Assembly: GCA_965203195.1 (NCBI GenBank)
Contig: OZ241860.1
Location: 496,001 to 560,000, forward strand
Direction of reading: 5' to 3'
Source: Bin87 sp965203195
GTDB taxonomy: Bacteria; Chloroflexota; Dehalococcoidia; Lucifugimonadales; UBA3495
DNA length: 64,000 bases
Part shown: positions 54,865 through 63,307 of the stretch, in pieces
Layout of the letters: each line of letters opens with the position of its first letter
Position numbering within the stretch: the first letter of the stretch is position 1
The notes under the pieces: generated by a model
The model's input: the letters and a program-made list of their open reading frames with translations, nothing else
What the model was told of the DNA's origin: nothing
Database searches by the model: none
Position numbers and translations under genes: made by a program

Positions 54865-55950
54865 ATGACGACCGCAACAGCAACCGCATCCACTACCAGG
54901 GGAACCGCCGCCAACGGAACCGCCGCCGGCGACATCATCCTTGAGGTGAACAACCTCAAGACCTACATTTTCACCCGCGCCGCCATCGTCAAGGCGGTGG
55001 ACGGCATCAGCTTCAACCTGAAAAGGGGGGAGACGCTGGGGATTGTGGGGGAGTCCGGCTGCGGCAAGACGATGACCGCCCTGTCGCTGCTGCGGCTGGT
55101 GCCGAAGCCGGCCGGGCGCATTGTGGAGGGACAGATCGTCCTCAACGGGGACGACATTCTACAGAAAAGCGACGATGAGATGCGCGATGTCCGGGGGCGG
55201 CAGATTTCAATGATCCTGCAAGACCCGCAGACATCCCTCAACCCGGTGTTCACCATCGGGAACCAGCTGCGGGAGGCGCTGGGCATTGCCCACAAGGAGA
55301 ACAAGAGGTCGATGATTTCTCGCGCCGTGGACGCCCTGCGGAAGGTGAATGTAGCGGCGCCGGAACGCCGGCTGGACGACTACCCGCACCAGATGTCCGG
55401 GGGGATGAAGCAGCGCGTAGTGGGCGCCATCGCGATGTCCTGCGAGCCGGGGATTATCATCGCGGACGAGCCGACCACGGCGCTGGATGTGACCATCCAG
55501 TTGCAGTACCTGCGCCTGCTGAAGGAAATTCAGGCGGAAACGGGGCTGGCCATCATCTTTATCACCCACGACTTCGGCGTGGTGGCGCGGATGTGCGACC
55601 GGGTGGCGGTGATGTACGCGGGACGGATCATTGAGCAGGGCGATGTGCGGGACATTTTCAGTCGTCCGGCGCATCCCTACACGCAGGCGCTGATTAACTC
55701 GGTGCCGAAGCTGGAGGAACGGGTGGCGCGGCTGTATTCCATTGACGGCCAGCCGCCGCTGCTGTCCAACCTGCCGGAGGGCTGCCGGTTTGCGCCGCGC
55801 TGCGAGTATGTCAACGAGCAGTGCTACGCCGCCTACCCGCCCTCTTACCAGCTGGACGAAGGGCATCACGCTGACTGCTTTGCGCTGGACGCCGAGTGGC
55901 AGGGCAAGCCCATTGAGGAATTCGTTCCCCCCACGGGCAGCGCCGGCTAG
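54865..55950 (+). CDS. dppD: Peptide ABC transporter ATP-binding protein, DppD type
   Basis: The 361-residue ATPase has Walker A GESGCGKT at 62-69, a Q-loop (ILQDPQTSLNP), signature MSGGMKQR near 178, Walker B with DEPTTALD near 201 and the H-loop THD. The C-terminal oligopeptide domain has four Cys (GCRFAPRCEYVNEQC and HHADC) as in DppD proteins that bind an Fe-S cluster. With DppF it powers import of peptides. A Thr/Ala-rich N-terminal extension of about 22 residues is unusual but harmless. The start is 3 bp after dppC. Confidence 0.92.
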   Translation: MTTATATASTTRGTAANGTAAGDIILEVNNLKTYIFTRAAIVKAVDGISFNLKRGETLGIVGESGCGKTMTALSLLRLVPKPAGRIVEGQIVLNGDDILQKSDDEMRDVRGRQISMILQDPQTSLNPVFTIGNQLREALGIAHKENKRSMISRAVDALRKVNVAAPERRLDDYPHQMSGGMKQRVVGAIAMSCEPGIIIADEPTTALDVTIQLQYLRLLKEIQAETGLAIIFITHDFGVVARMCDRVAVMYAGRIIEQGDVRDIFSRPAHPYTQALINSVPKLEERVARLYSIDGQPPLLSNLPEGCRFAPRCEYVNEQCYAAYPPSYQLDEGHHADCFALDAEWQGKPIEEFVPPTGSAG

Positions 55951-56016
55951 AACCCGCCGCCCCGCCGCCCGTGTTATAGTGATAGCAAGAACCAACGCCG
56001 AGGAGGGCCTGACACA

Positions 56017-56997
56017 ATGGCAGTCGCTACGGACAACAACCTGCTGGAAGTTCGCGGCCTGAAAAAATACTTTCCGGTCACCAAGGGCCTCATTATGATG
56101 AAAACCATCGGCTATGTGCAGGCGGTGGACGGCATATCCTTCAGCATCAAGCAGGGCGAAACGGTGGGCCTGGTGGGGGAATCGGGCTGCGGCAAGACAA
56201 CCACCAGCAAGCTCCTGCTGCGCCTGGAACGGCCTACGGAAGGGGAGATCCTCCTGGAGGGGGAGGACATTAACGCCTTCCGGGGTTCGCAGTTGCAGGA
56301 ATACCGCACTACGGTGCAGGCGGTGTTTCAGGATCCGTGGTCGTCGCTGAGCCCCCGGATGCGGGTGCGGGACATTGTGGCCGAGCCGCTGGTGGTGAAC
56401 CGCAGCGTCACCAAGCAGGAGAAGGAGGAACGGGTGGCGGAGGTGCTGTCGCAGGTGGGGTTGCATTCCCAGCAGGCGAACAACTACCCTCACGAATTCA
56501 GCGGCGGGCAGCGGCAGCGCATTGCGGTGGCCTCGGCGCTGGTGTCCTACCCGAAGCTGATTGTGCTGGACGAGCCGGTGTCGGCGCTGGATGTGTCCAT
56601 CCGCGCCCAGGTGATGAATCTGCTCAAAGACTTGCAGGAGCAGTACAATGTCAGCTACCTGCTGATTGCCCACAACCTGGCGACGGTGCGCTATATGGCG
56701 CACCAGACGGCGGTGATGTACCTGGGGCAGATTGTGGAGTATGCGGACACGGAGGAGCTGTACGACAACGCGTTGCATCCGTACACCAGGGCGCTGTTTT
56801 CGGCGGCGCTGCCTTCGCACCCGGATCTGATCCGGGAGGACATTGTGCTGCAAGGGGAGGTGCCTTCGCCCATTAATCCGCCGTCGGGCTGCCGGTTCCA
56901 CCCGCGCTGCCCCTTTGCGATGCCCCAGTGTTCGGAGGAAGCGCCGGTAGAGAAAGAGGCGGCGCCGGGGCACCGGGTGTCGTGCCACCTGTACTGA
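56017..56997 (+). CDS. dppF: Peptide ABC transporter ATP-binding protein, DppF type
   Basis: The 326-residue ATPase has Walker A GESGCGKT at 54-61, Q-loop VFQDPWSSLSPRM, signature FSGGQRQR near 161, Walker B with DEPVSALD near 182 and H-loop IAHN. The C-terminal oligopeptide domain has GCRFHPRCPFAMPQC. It pairs with DppD. GAGGAGG precedes the ATG. The 66-bp gap to dppD includes TTATAGT, a possible internal -10 box, but the gene is most simply the last transporter gene of the operon. Confidence 0.92.
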   Translation: MAVATDNNLLEVRGLKKYFPVTKGLIMMKTIGYVQAVDGISFSIKQGETVGLVGESGCGKTTTSKLLLRLERPTEGEILLEGEDINAFRGSQLQEYRTTVQAVFQDPWSSLSPRMRVRDIVAEPLVVNRSVTKQEKEERVAEVLSQVGLHSQQANNYPHEFSGGQRQRIAVASALVSYPKLIVLDEPVSALDVSIRAQVMNLLKDLQEQYNVSYLLIAHNLATVRYMAHQTAVMYLGQIVEYADTEELYDNALHPYTRALFSAALPSHPDLIREDIVLQGEVPSPINPPSGCRFHPRCPFAMPQCSEEAPVEKEAAPGHRVSCHLY

Positions 56998-57015
56998 CCA
57001 CAGGGGCGGGTCATT

Positions 57016-58116
57016 ATGACGACAGCGGAAATCAACACCTACCAGGATCTGCTGGACCTGCTGGACGAAAAGCCGCAGTGGTTGCAGGATCTGCGCGTGC
57101 GGCTGCTGACGCCGGAGCTGATCGCTCTGCCGGAGCAGCTGGCCCGGTTCGCCGAGGAATCCAACCGGCGCCAGGCTGCTACCGAAAGCAATGTGCGGGA
57201 GCTGAAAGAAGGGCAGACCCGCATGGAAGCGGATATGCGGGAGCTGAAGGAGGGCCAAGCGCGGCTGGAGGACGGCCAGGCGCGCACGGAAGCGGATGTG
57301 CGGGAGCTGAAGGAAGGCCAGGCCCGGCTGGAGGACGGCCAGGCGCGCACGGAAGTCGATGTGCAGGAACTGAAGAACAGCCAGGCCCGGATGCAAGAAA
57401 GCCAGGCCCGGACGGAAGCGGATGTGCGGGAGCTGAAGAACAGCCAGGCCCGGACGGAAGCGGATGTGCAGGAATTGAAGGACAGCCAGGCGCGGATGCA
57501 AGAAAGCCAGGCGCGGACGGAAGCCGATGTGCGGGAGCTGAAGGAGGGTCAGGCGCGTACGGAAGCCGATGTGCGGGAGCTGAAGGAAGGCCAGGCGCGG
57601 ATGCAAGAAAGCCAGGTCCGGATGGAGAACAGAATTACCCGGATGGAAACGCGGCAGAATCGTATGGACGGAACCATCAACAACTTGCGAGGCGACAAGT
57701 ACGAGCGCCGCATTACCCGGTTCATTGCCCTCACGGCCCGCCGCGACCTGAATATGCGCAATGTGCGCGTCCTCCTGGGGGAGTTCACCCCGGACAACAA
57801 CGAGCTGGCCGACCTGCTGACCGACGCCGAGGGTGACCGGAATGTCATTACCGAGGAGCAGGGGCGCGATCTGGAACGGTCGGACATTATCATTGCCGGC
57901 TTTGACCGCGGCGACGGCCGGCCGGTGTACGCGGTCATTGAGGTGGCGTTGACCCTAGACCGGGATGATATTTTCCGGGCGGAACGGCGGGCCGGCGCGC
58001 TGGCCGCCGCAACGGGGCAAAGGGCCCTTCCGGTGGCAATCGGCAACGCTGTTGATGACATCGACCGCCAGCGGGCTGATGCCGCCGGCGTGGCGGTGTT
58101 GATTATCTACGAGTGA
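57016..58116 (+). CDS. Long coiled-coil protein with nuclease-like C-terminal domain
   Basis: The 366 residues have three parts. The N-terminus (to about 50) is helical with TPELIALPEQLARFAEESNR. Residues about 55-205 are a regular coiled coil built from repeats around QARTEADVRELKEG. The C-terminus (about 230-366) is a mixed alpha/beta domain with ITEEQGRDLERSDIIIAGFD and YAVIEVALTLDRDDI, followed by RAERRAGALAAATG. The spaced Asp and the IEVA strand resemble the D...ExA/K core of PD-(D/E)XK nucleases seen in related coiled-coil proteins of Chloroflexota and cyanobacteria, though the Lys is not evident. It starts 18 bp after dppF. The role is unknown; a DNA-related function is inference. Confidence 0.7.
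   Translation: MTTAEINTYQDLLDLLDEKPQWLQDLRVRLLTPELIALPEQLARFAEESNRRQAATESNVRELKEGQTRMEADMRELKEGQARLEDGQARTEADVRELKEGQARLEDGQARTEVDVQELKNSQARMQESQARTEADVRELKNSQARTEADVQELKDSQARMQESQARTEADVRELKEGQARTEADVRELKEGQARMQESQVRMENRITRMETRQNRMDGTINNLRGDKYERRITRFIALTARRDLNMRNVRVLLGEFTPDNNELADLLTDAEGDRNVITEEQGRDLERSDIIIAGFDRGDGRPVYAVIEVALTLDRDDIFRAERRAGALAAATGQRALPVAIGNAVDDIDRQRADAAGVAVLIIYE
57190..57620 (+). repeat. In-frame tandem repeats encoding the coiled coil
   Basis: Blocks reading GGCCAGGCGCG(C)ACGGAAG and GATGTGCGGGAGCTGAAG recur about ten times at spacings that are multiples of 21 bp (7 residues), with near-identical DNA. Such repeats can gain or lose units without breaking the frame, changing coiled-coil length. 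Confidence 0.7.
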
Positions 58117-58245
58117 GGCACCCGGCGGCCGGCCCGGCAATCTGCCGCCCGCGCGCGCGCCACAGGTTGAAATCAGCGGCCGGGCGGCGCTGGATATGGG
58201 CGCCACCCGGCGGGTATGTGGAGCAAGCAAACGGACAGCGACTGC

Positions 58246-58280
58246 CGGCGCGGCGCCAGCGCGCCGCGCCGTTATTTATT
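58246..58280 (+). terminator. Rho-independent terminator between convergent genes
   Basis: CGGCGCGGCGC (58246-58256) pairs with 58261-58271 around a CAGC loop, followed by TTATTTATTT. It ends the plus-strand transcript and overlaps the last codons of the minus-strand PQQ-repeat gene. Confidence 0.75.
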
Positions 58281-60564
58281 TAATCCCGTGAATGACGCCA
58301 TCATCGGTACGCACCACCAGCAGCCCGTTGCTCACAATGGGAGCGATCCGCACGGAGGCGCCCAGATCTATACGCCAGTCCAGTTCGCCGGTTATCCGGT
58401 CCACGGAGTACACATTGCCGGCTACGTCGCCGAAAATTACCCGGTCTTTTACTACCAGGGGGGAAGCCCAGATGGCCTCCTCAGCCTCATAAGTCCAAAG
58501 CAGGCGGTCATCGACAGCCGAGTGGGTGGCGTTCAGGGCGTAGAGATAGTGGTCATGGGCGCCGGCGTAGAGGATTTTGTGGCCGTTGTCATCGTCCTCG
58601 GCCAGCGCGGGGCTGCTTGATATGCCCTGGAGAGGGTTGTCGGGGGTAAAGCGCCAGATGTCGCCCTGCTGCCCCCTGGGGCGAGGCACGCCGGGAACCT
58701 GCCACAGCCACAGCTGCGCCCAGATTTGCTTGAACTGGTACAAGCCGGGGACTTCCCGGGCCTGGGCGTCGATGGCGTACAGCTGCCCCCCGGAGGCGAA
58801 ATAGACCCGCTGCCCGTCTGCGGAGACGACCGGGGAGCCGCTGACGGCGCGGGATGTGCGGTAGCGAAAACGCTCCTGCCCGGTGCGCGCCGACAGGATG
58901 TAAAAGATGCCCCGTTTGTCGCCGACGAACAGCTTGCCGTCATGAATGGCAACGGCCGCGCTGGCGTTGCTGTCCAGCTGTTCCTGCCAGATCAGGTCGC
59001 CGTTATGAGCGTCCAGCGCGTACAACTGGCCCCGTCCAGAGCTGATATAAACCAGACCACCGGAAACGACGGGCGCTACTTCCACCGTGTCATCAGCGGG
59101 AAAACTCCAGCGCACATCGCCATTAAGGGCGTTCCAGGAGTTCACGGTGTGGTCGGTGCTGCCAAAGAACAGGGAGTCATCCGCTACCGCTGCGGCGGCG
59201 GTGACGCGCCCCGGCGTGCTGCCTTCCCACTCCTCCCGCCGGTTGCCGTTACTCTCCTTAAGGGGGTAGATGCCGTCGGCCGAGCCTACGTATATGTCGT
59301 TGCGCCGCGCCACCGGCTCCGAGTTCAGAGGGTACAGAACCACGCTTTGCCAGGCTGTGACGCCCTGCGGCGGCGGTGGCCCCAGTTGCACATTCCGGCT
59401 GTGGCGCAAGTCCCGGCCGGCCACTGACCAGGCGCCGGGGCTGTCGTCAATGGTCATCTGGGTTTGAATGTTTTTGAACAGGACGACGGGGTTGGGCGCA
59501 AAGGGGTAGTTGATCCACACCACAAACAGGATCAGAAGCACGATGAAGCAGGCGGCAATGATGCGCCGCCAGGACAGGCGCCGGGACAGCCAGTTCCGCC
59601 GTCGCCGCTGGGCCCAGACGGGCAGGCGTACGATTACGCCGTTGCACCTTTCGCACCGGGAGCCGACGCGCTGTTCGGGGCGGCCGCAGTAAGGGCAAAT
59701 CAGTAGCATCGGGTCATCGGACGCGGCGGCGTCCGCGAGACCGGCACCCGCGTCCGCGCCGGCATCGTCGTCAGCGGCGTCGCCGGCGTCATCCGGGGCG
59801 CCGGGGGGAGGCGGGAGGGGAGCATCCCCGGCGCGGTCCGGGATGCCAGCCGGGGCAGGGGGAGCGGTGATCGGGGTGTGTTCCAGCGCGAGTTCCGGGG
59901 GCGCAAGTTCCGGCGAGGCGAGTTCGGGTGGCGCGTTTTCCGGCGCGACGAGTTCGGGCGGTCGGAGTTCCGGGGGCGCGAAGTCTGATGGCGCAAGTTC
60001 CGGAGGGGACAGCAACGGCCCGGCGGGGGTGGACGGCGGCGGCGTGGCCGGCCCGTCGCCGGCAATCAATGTGGGCGGTTCCGGCGGGCCGGCGTATTCG
60101 GAGCTGGCGGCCGGGCGGGGCGGCGGTTCGTCCCAATCCCTTGCCCCGGCCGCCGGGTTGCCGGGGGCAACGGGGGGTGCGGAGGACTCCGGCGCTGGCG
60201 GCGGCGGCGGTTCGGTGACTGGGGGCCGGAACCGGGCGCCGGCGTCGACAGCATCGCCGGCATCGTTGGCGGCGGGCGGTTCGGATGCCGGCGGCGGTTC
60301 GGTGATTGGGGGCCGGAGCCGGACGCCGGCGTCGCCGGCATCGCCGGCATCGTTGGCGGCGGGCGGTTCGGACGCCGGCACTGCCCTCGGCTCTGCCGAC
60401 GGCGGCGGTTCGGTGATTGAGGGCCGGAACCGGGCGCCGGCGTCGACGGCATCGTTGGCGGTGGGCGGTTCGGACGCCGGCGGCGCCTGATCCGCCGCGC
60501 CCGGTTCCGGCGTTTCGGCGGAACGGCGGCGCACGCGGCGGAGTATGTCGCCAAAGCCGGCCAT
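58276..60564 (-). CDS. Zinc-ribbon membrane protein with PQQ-type beta-propeller
   Basis: ATG 60564 lies 2 bp after the selenoprotein stop and is chosen over longer frames that overlap it. The 762 residues are: a Pro/Ala-rich disordered region with three near-identical units (EPPAANDAGDA...RFRPPITEPPP) and a Pro-Glu-Leu repeat tract (PPELRPPELVAPENAPPEL); a zinc ribbon (ICPYCGRP ... SRCERCNG); one membrane segment (IAACFIVLLILFVVWINYPF); and an outer beta-propeller of PQQ-like/BamB-like repeats (WSVAGRDLRHSRN, VYISSGRGQLYALDAHNGDL, YAGAHDHYLYALNA). The topology suggests the propeller outside and the ribbon inside. It may be a scaffold or a sensor. Translational coupling to the selenoprotein gene suggests a shared process, unproven. 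Confidence 0.75.
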   Translation of the reverse strand: MAGFGDILRRVRRRSAETPEPGAADQAPPASEPPTANDAVDAGARFRPSITEPPPSAEPRAVPASEPPAANDAGDAGDAGVRLRPPITEPPPASEPPAANDAGDAVDAGARFRPPVTEPPPPPAPESSAPPVAPGNPAAGARDWDEPPPRPAASSEYAGPPEPPTLIAGDGPATPPPSTPAGPLLSPPELAPSDFAPPELRPPELVAPENAPPELASPELAPPELALEHTPITAPPAPAGIPDRAGDAPLPPPPGAPDDAGDAADDDAGADAGAGLADAAASDDPMLLICPYCGRPEQRVGSRCERCNGVIVRLPVWAQRRRRNWLSRRLSWRRIIAACFIVLLILFVVWINYPFAPNPVVLFKNIQTQMTIDDSPGAWSVAGRDLRHSRNVQLGPPPPQGVTAWQSVVLYPLNSEPVARRNDIYVGSADGIYPLKESNGNRREEWEGSTPGRVTAAAAVADDSLFFGSTDHTVNSWNALNGDVRWSFPADDTVEVAPVVSGGLVYISSGRGQLYALDAHNGDLIWQEQLDSNASAAVAIHDGKLFVGDKRGIFYILSARTGQERFRYRTSRAVSGSPVVSADGQRVYFASGGQLYAIDAQAREVPGLYQFKQIWAQLWLWQVPGVPRPRGQQGDIWRFTPDNPLQGISSSPALAEDDDNGHKILYAGAHDHYLYALNATHSAVDDRLLWTYEAEEAIWASPLVVKDRVIFGDVAGNVYSVDRITGELDWRIDLGASVRIAPIVSNGLLVVRTDDGVIHGIK

Positions 60565-60566
60565 AA

Positions 60567-61151
60567 CTAACGGACTTGCCCGCCCGCCGGCGCGCCGCTG
60601 ATCAGCAAACTGCGGACGGCTGGCGCCAGGGCGCGGGCGCGTTCGTGCAGGGCGTCGCCGCTGACATTGGTGATGGGGTGCGGGCACATCAGGTAAGGGA
60701 AGTTGGGGACGCCCATCAGCCGGGTGTAGGCGCGCGCGGTGGTGGCGAACACGCTGGTGATGATGGTGGCCGCGGGGATGCCCTGGCGTTCCAGAGTAAT
60801 TCCGTCGTGCAGACTGCCCGACGAGCAGCCGCCTCAATCGCCCACGCCGGCGATGACGAAGTCGGCGTTGCGATGCAGGTCGGCCAGCGTTTCGGGATGG
60901 GGCGGCAGCGAGGCGTTGTGCTTGCGGGCGTAGTAGATGTTGGCGAACTCAAACTCATCGTCCAGCAGGCGGGCGATGGCCCAGAGGATGGCGTCGGAAT
61001 TGGCTTTGGAGTTGTCCAGCAGGCCCAGGCGGCCGCCGCGCAGGTCAACCGGGCGGGCGGCCATAAGCAACGGCGCGGCGCCGGGGTCAAATCCGGTGGG
61101 GTCAATCAGCCGGACGGTGGGGGCGCCGGGGGCGGCGGCTGGGGTGGTCAT
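60567..61151 (-). CDS. UGSC-family selenoprotein with in-frame UGA (Sec106)
   Basis: ATG 61151 follows AGGAGA at 7 bp (MTTPAAAPGAPTVRLIDPTG). The frame meets TGA at 60836-60834 and continues open and homologous to TAG at 60569-60567, giving 194 residues with selenocysteine at 106. The context is FVIAGVGD-U-GGCSSGSLHDG, the redox motif of UGSC-family (seleno)proteins, here U-G-G-C rather than U-G-S-C. Downstream sequence (ITLERQGIPAATIITSVF, LMGVPNFPYLMCPHP) is well conserved in style and would be lost if UGA terminated. A hand-folded hairpin of bacterial SECIS type lies at 60833-60802. The reaction is unknown; a thiol/selenol redox role is inferred from the U..C pair. It lies between a 355-aa conserved protein and a PQQ-repeat protein. 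Confidence 0.88.
60802..60833 (-). promoter_or_regulatory. Candidate bacterial SECIS element
   Basis: On the minus strand, starting directly after the UGA: 9 nt, then TCGTCG (60824-60819) pairing with CGACGG (60807-60802), a G/A mismatch, GCA (60817-60815) pairing with TGC (60811-60809), and a 3-nt apical loop GTC. The loop begins 20 nt after the UGA and its first base is G, both in the range seen in bacterial SECIS hairpins. An alternative 6-bp stem nearer the UGA (60827-60809) competes. Folded by hand only. Confidence 0.55.
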
Positions 61152-61369
61152 TTTCGCTCTCCTGTCCGGCGGGCTGCCGGCCGACGCCGGGATGACGGGG
61201 CCGGGCGGCGACGATGTTTGGTTTGGCAGCAATGACGGGTTGTTGCCGGCGCCGGGGCGACGGGCATTTGCCGGCCAGCGTTCATCGATCGGTATCGGCA
61301 GTCACCGACGGTATCGGCAATCACCGGCATTCACCGGACGGCAAAACGATTCGGGGAAACAACGGGTTT
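61152..61369. other. 218-bp spacer with dispersed-repeat sequence
   Basis: No gene. It contains short imperfect repeats (GGTATCGGCAGTCACCGAC, GGTATCGGCAATCACCGG) near 61295-61335. It also has CCCGTCATCCCGGCGTC-type sequence on the minus strand, like the dispersed intergenic repeats elsewhere in this window. Confidence 0.4.
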
Positions 61370-62437
61370 TCATAGCGCCGGGGCGACGGGGGCAGTTACG
61401 GCGGGAACGCCGTAGTAGTTCATAATCAGTTCGCTGTAGATGCCGCTGTCGCCGCCGGCCTTGACGATGAGGATGTCGTCGGGGCTGGCGACGGTCAGGT
61501 GGCGCCGGTGGTCGTCGCCGGGCTGTACGGCGCCGTTCATCATACCCAGCCGCTTCAGGTCGCCTACGGAGCGCCAGGCGTGTTCGTACAGGTATTCCTG
61601 TAGATCCCGGCGGCGCCAGCCCAAGCGGCCCAGGAGTTCGGAATGCCAGTGTCCTACCACCCAGATCCACTTGATGCCGCGCCCGAAGTAGATGCCCAGC
61701 CCGTGGGAGGCCATACCGTCGGCGATGGAATCGAGCAGGCTTTCGGCGGTGGCGCCGTAGCGGTTGCCGTGCATTGAGGGGTCCTGGATGGTGGCCACGG
61801 TTACGGTGGACTGGTCGGGGGCGTAGCCGGCGGCGGTATGGAAGGGTTCCCAGGGGCTGGTTTCCTCGTCCTCGCCGATGACCACGCCGAACTTGGTGAG
61901 GCTGCCCATACAGCCCCGGTCCAGCACGCCGGGCCGCTGCTCAAAGACATTGATGAAGATGAGGCGCAGGGCGCGCCCGATGGTGGCGTTGGCCCGGTGG
62001 CCGGGGCTGAACAGGTTGTCGGCGCAATTCAGCCCGATTTGCCGGCGGATGGGGCCGTTGACAATAGTCAGCAGGCCGGTGGAGTTGGTGACGGCGGAGA
62101 CCTCGTGGATGCAGTTGGGGTCGTGGTCAAAGAGGACGCGCAGGGTGGCCAGGACGATGGGGAAGTATTCGGGGCGGCAGCCGGCCATAACGGCGTTGGC
62201 GGCGGCCTGTTCGGCGGTCAAGGCGCGGCGGCGGACGGGAACCTCGCCCAGGGTGAAGTCCGGCGCCAGGCCCACGGCGTCCAGCATATCCTGCACGCGG
62301 TCGGCGGTGGGGGGAACCACGGGCAGGCCGTCCGTCCAGCCCCGCCGGTAGCATTCCTCAATGGCGTCCAGCGTATCGGGGTAGAGATGGGCGGCGGCGC
62401 GGGGCGGTCGGTCGGCCACGAGGGGCTGGTCGGTCAC
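61370..62437 (-). CDS. Conserved protein of the UGSC selenoprotein neighbourhood
   Basis: GTG 62437 follows GGAG at 7 bp. The 355-residue soluble protein has no signal peptide. Segments that look conserved are DAIEECYRRGWTDGLPVVPP, PVRRRALTAEQAAANAVMAG, NSTGLLTIVNGPIRRQIGLN and GLGIYFGRGIKWIWVVGHWH. Proteins of this kind are commonly encoded next to UGSC-family (seleno)proteins in marine and soil bacteria and are usually left as hypothetical; I know of no assigned reaction. The invariant-looking Cys, His and Trp residues suggest an enzyme. It is upstream of the selenoprotein gene by 218 bp on the same strand. Confidence 0.7.
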   Translation of the reverse strand: MTDQPLVADRPPRAAAHLYPDTLDAIEECYRRGWTDGLPVVPPTADRVQDMLDAVGLAPDFTLGEVPVRRRALTAEQAAANAVMAGCRPEYFPIVLATLRVLFDHDPNCIHEVSAVTNSTGLLTIVNGPIRRQIGLNCADNLFSPGHRANATIGRALRLIFINVFEQRPGVLDRGCMGSLTKFGVVIGEDEETSPWEPFHTAAGYAPDQSTVTVATIQDPSMHGNRYGATAESLLDSIADGMASHGLGIYFGRGIKWIWVVGHWHSELLGRLGWRRRDLQEYLYEHAWRSVGDLKRLGMMNGAVQPGDDHRRHLTVASPDDILIVKAGGDSGIYSELIMNYYGVPAVTAPVAPAL

Positions 62438-62545
62438 GAAGGGACTCCGCAGAAGGGTGGCGCAGGCGGCAGGTTGCCGGCTGGTTGAGAGCCGCGCAGA
62501 GCCGGGCTGGCGGCGGGGCGCATTTTACCAGCGGGCCGGCGGTTA

Positions 62546-63307
62546 TCACAAGCGGCGGGGCAGGTGAATCCGGGCGCGGCCGCCGTCGGCCAGCAGGGCC
62601 GAGGCGGGCGGGCCGGACATTGCGGCCGCCAGGGCGGGGCCGTACTCGGCGGCAAAGTCGGCGGCGGTTGCCGCGGCTACCGCCGGTTGCAGCCGCCAAG
62701 GGGAACGGGTTACCCGGTAGGCGCGGGTGGGGCCGTGCGGTTTGCCGTTGTATCCCCAATAGCGGGCGGTCAGAAAGTCGGCTAGGGAACCGGGGGCGGC
62801 GGCGCCACCCCTATCTACATCTCCATAGATCTCTCCATCACCGGCGACGGACGCCGCCGATGCGCGGAAGGAGCAGCAGCGTCCGTTGGCGTCCTGCCAA
62901 TGGTAGGCAACGCTGCTGCCGCCATCGTCGCTGCCGGGCGGGGCGATTGCGCAGACTACGGGATGCCGGGCGAAAGGCTCTCCGTAGAGGATGCGGGCGG
63001 CGCCGGCGGTGATGCGATGCGGCACAATCTGGCGGATGAAGACCACGCCCGGGGCCGGACAGCCGGCATCCCGGCGGCGGCGGACATAAAAACGGAGGTT
63101 CACCTGGGCGTAGCGGCGGGGGTAAGCGGGCAGGCCGAAAACCCGCGTGTCCGCAAAGCCGATGCCGACCAGGCTGATATAGGCGCTGCCTTGCCAGCGG
63201 TCCAGGCAGAGGCCGGCGGGCAGCAAGGGAAGCAGGGCCGCGTCGGGGGCGGGCCAGGATAGCAGCAGGGGGCGGCGCCAGAGGGCGGTTAGGAAGGGAA
63301 GGGGCAT
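62546..63307 (-). CDS. DUF2071 family protein (YqjF-like)
   Basis: ATG 63307 (MPLPFLTALWRRPLLLSWPA) is chosen; the longer open frame upstream lacks homology and runs through repeat DNA. The 253 residues match the family length and include LLPAGLCLDRWQGSAYISLV, GIGFADTRVFGLPAYPR, YAQVNLRFYVRRR and PGVVFIRQIVPHRITAGAAR. DUF2071 proteins fold like acetoacetate decarboxylase, but their reaction is mostly unknown. It precedes the 355-aa gene by 108 bp on the same strand and may start the selenoprotein operon. Confidence 0.8.
   Translation of the reverse strand: MPLPFLTALWRRPLLLSWPAPDAALLPLLPAGLCLDRWQGSAYISLVGIGFADTRVFGLPAYPRRYAQVNLRFYVRRRRDAGCPAPGVVFIRQIVPHRITAGAARILYGEPFARHPVVCAIAPPGSDDGGSSVAYHWQDANGRCCSFRASAASVAGDGEIYGDVDRGGAAAPGSLADFLTARYWGYNGKPHGPTRAYRVTRSPWRLQPAVAAATAADFAAEYGPALAAAMSGPPASALLADGGRARIHLPRRL

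Noticed and set aside
61370..61372. The TGA ending the 355-aa protein as a second selenocysteine codon
   Set aside because: Downstream codons meet further stops soon, lie in repeat-like DNA and show no conserved sequence or redox motif.
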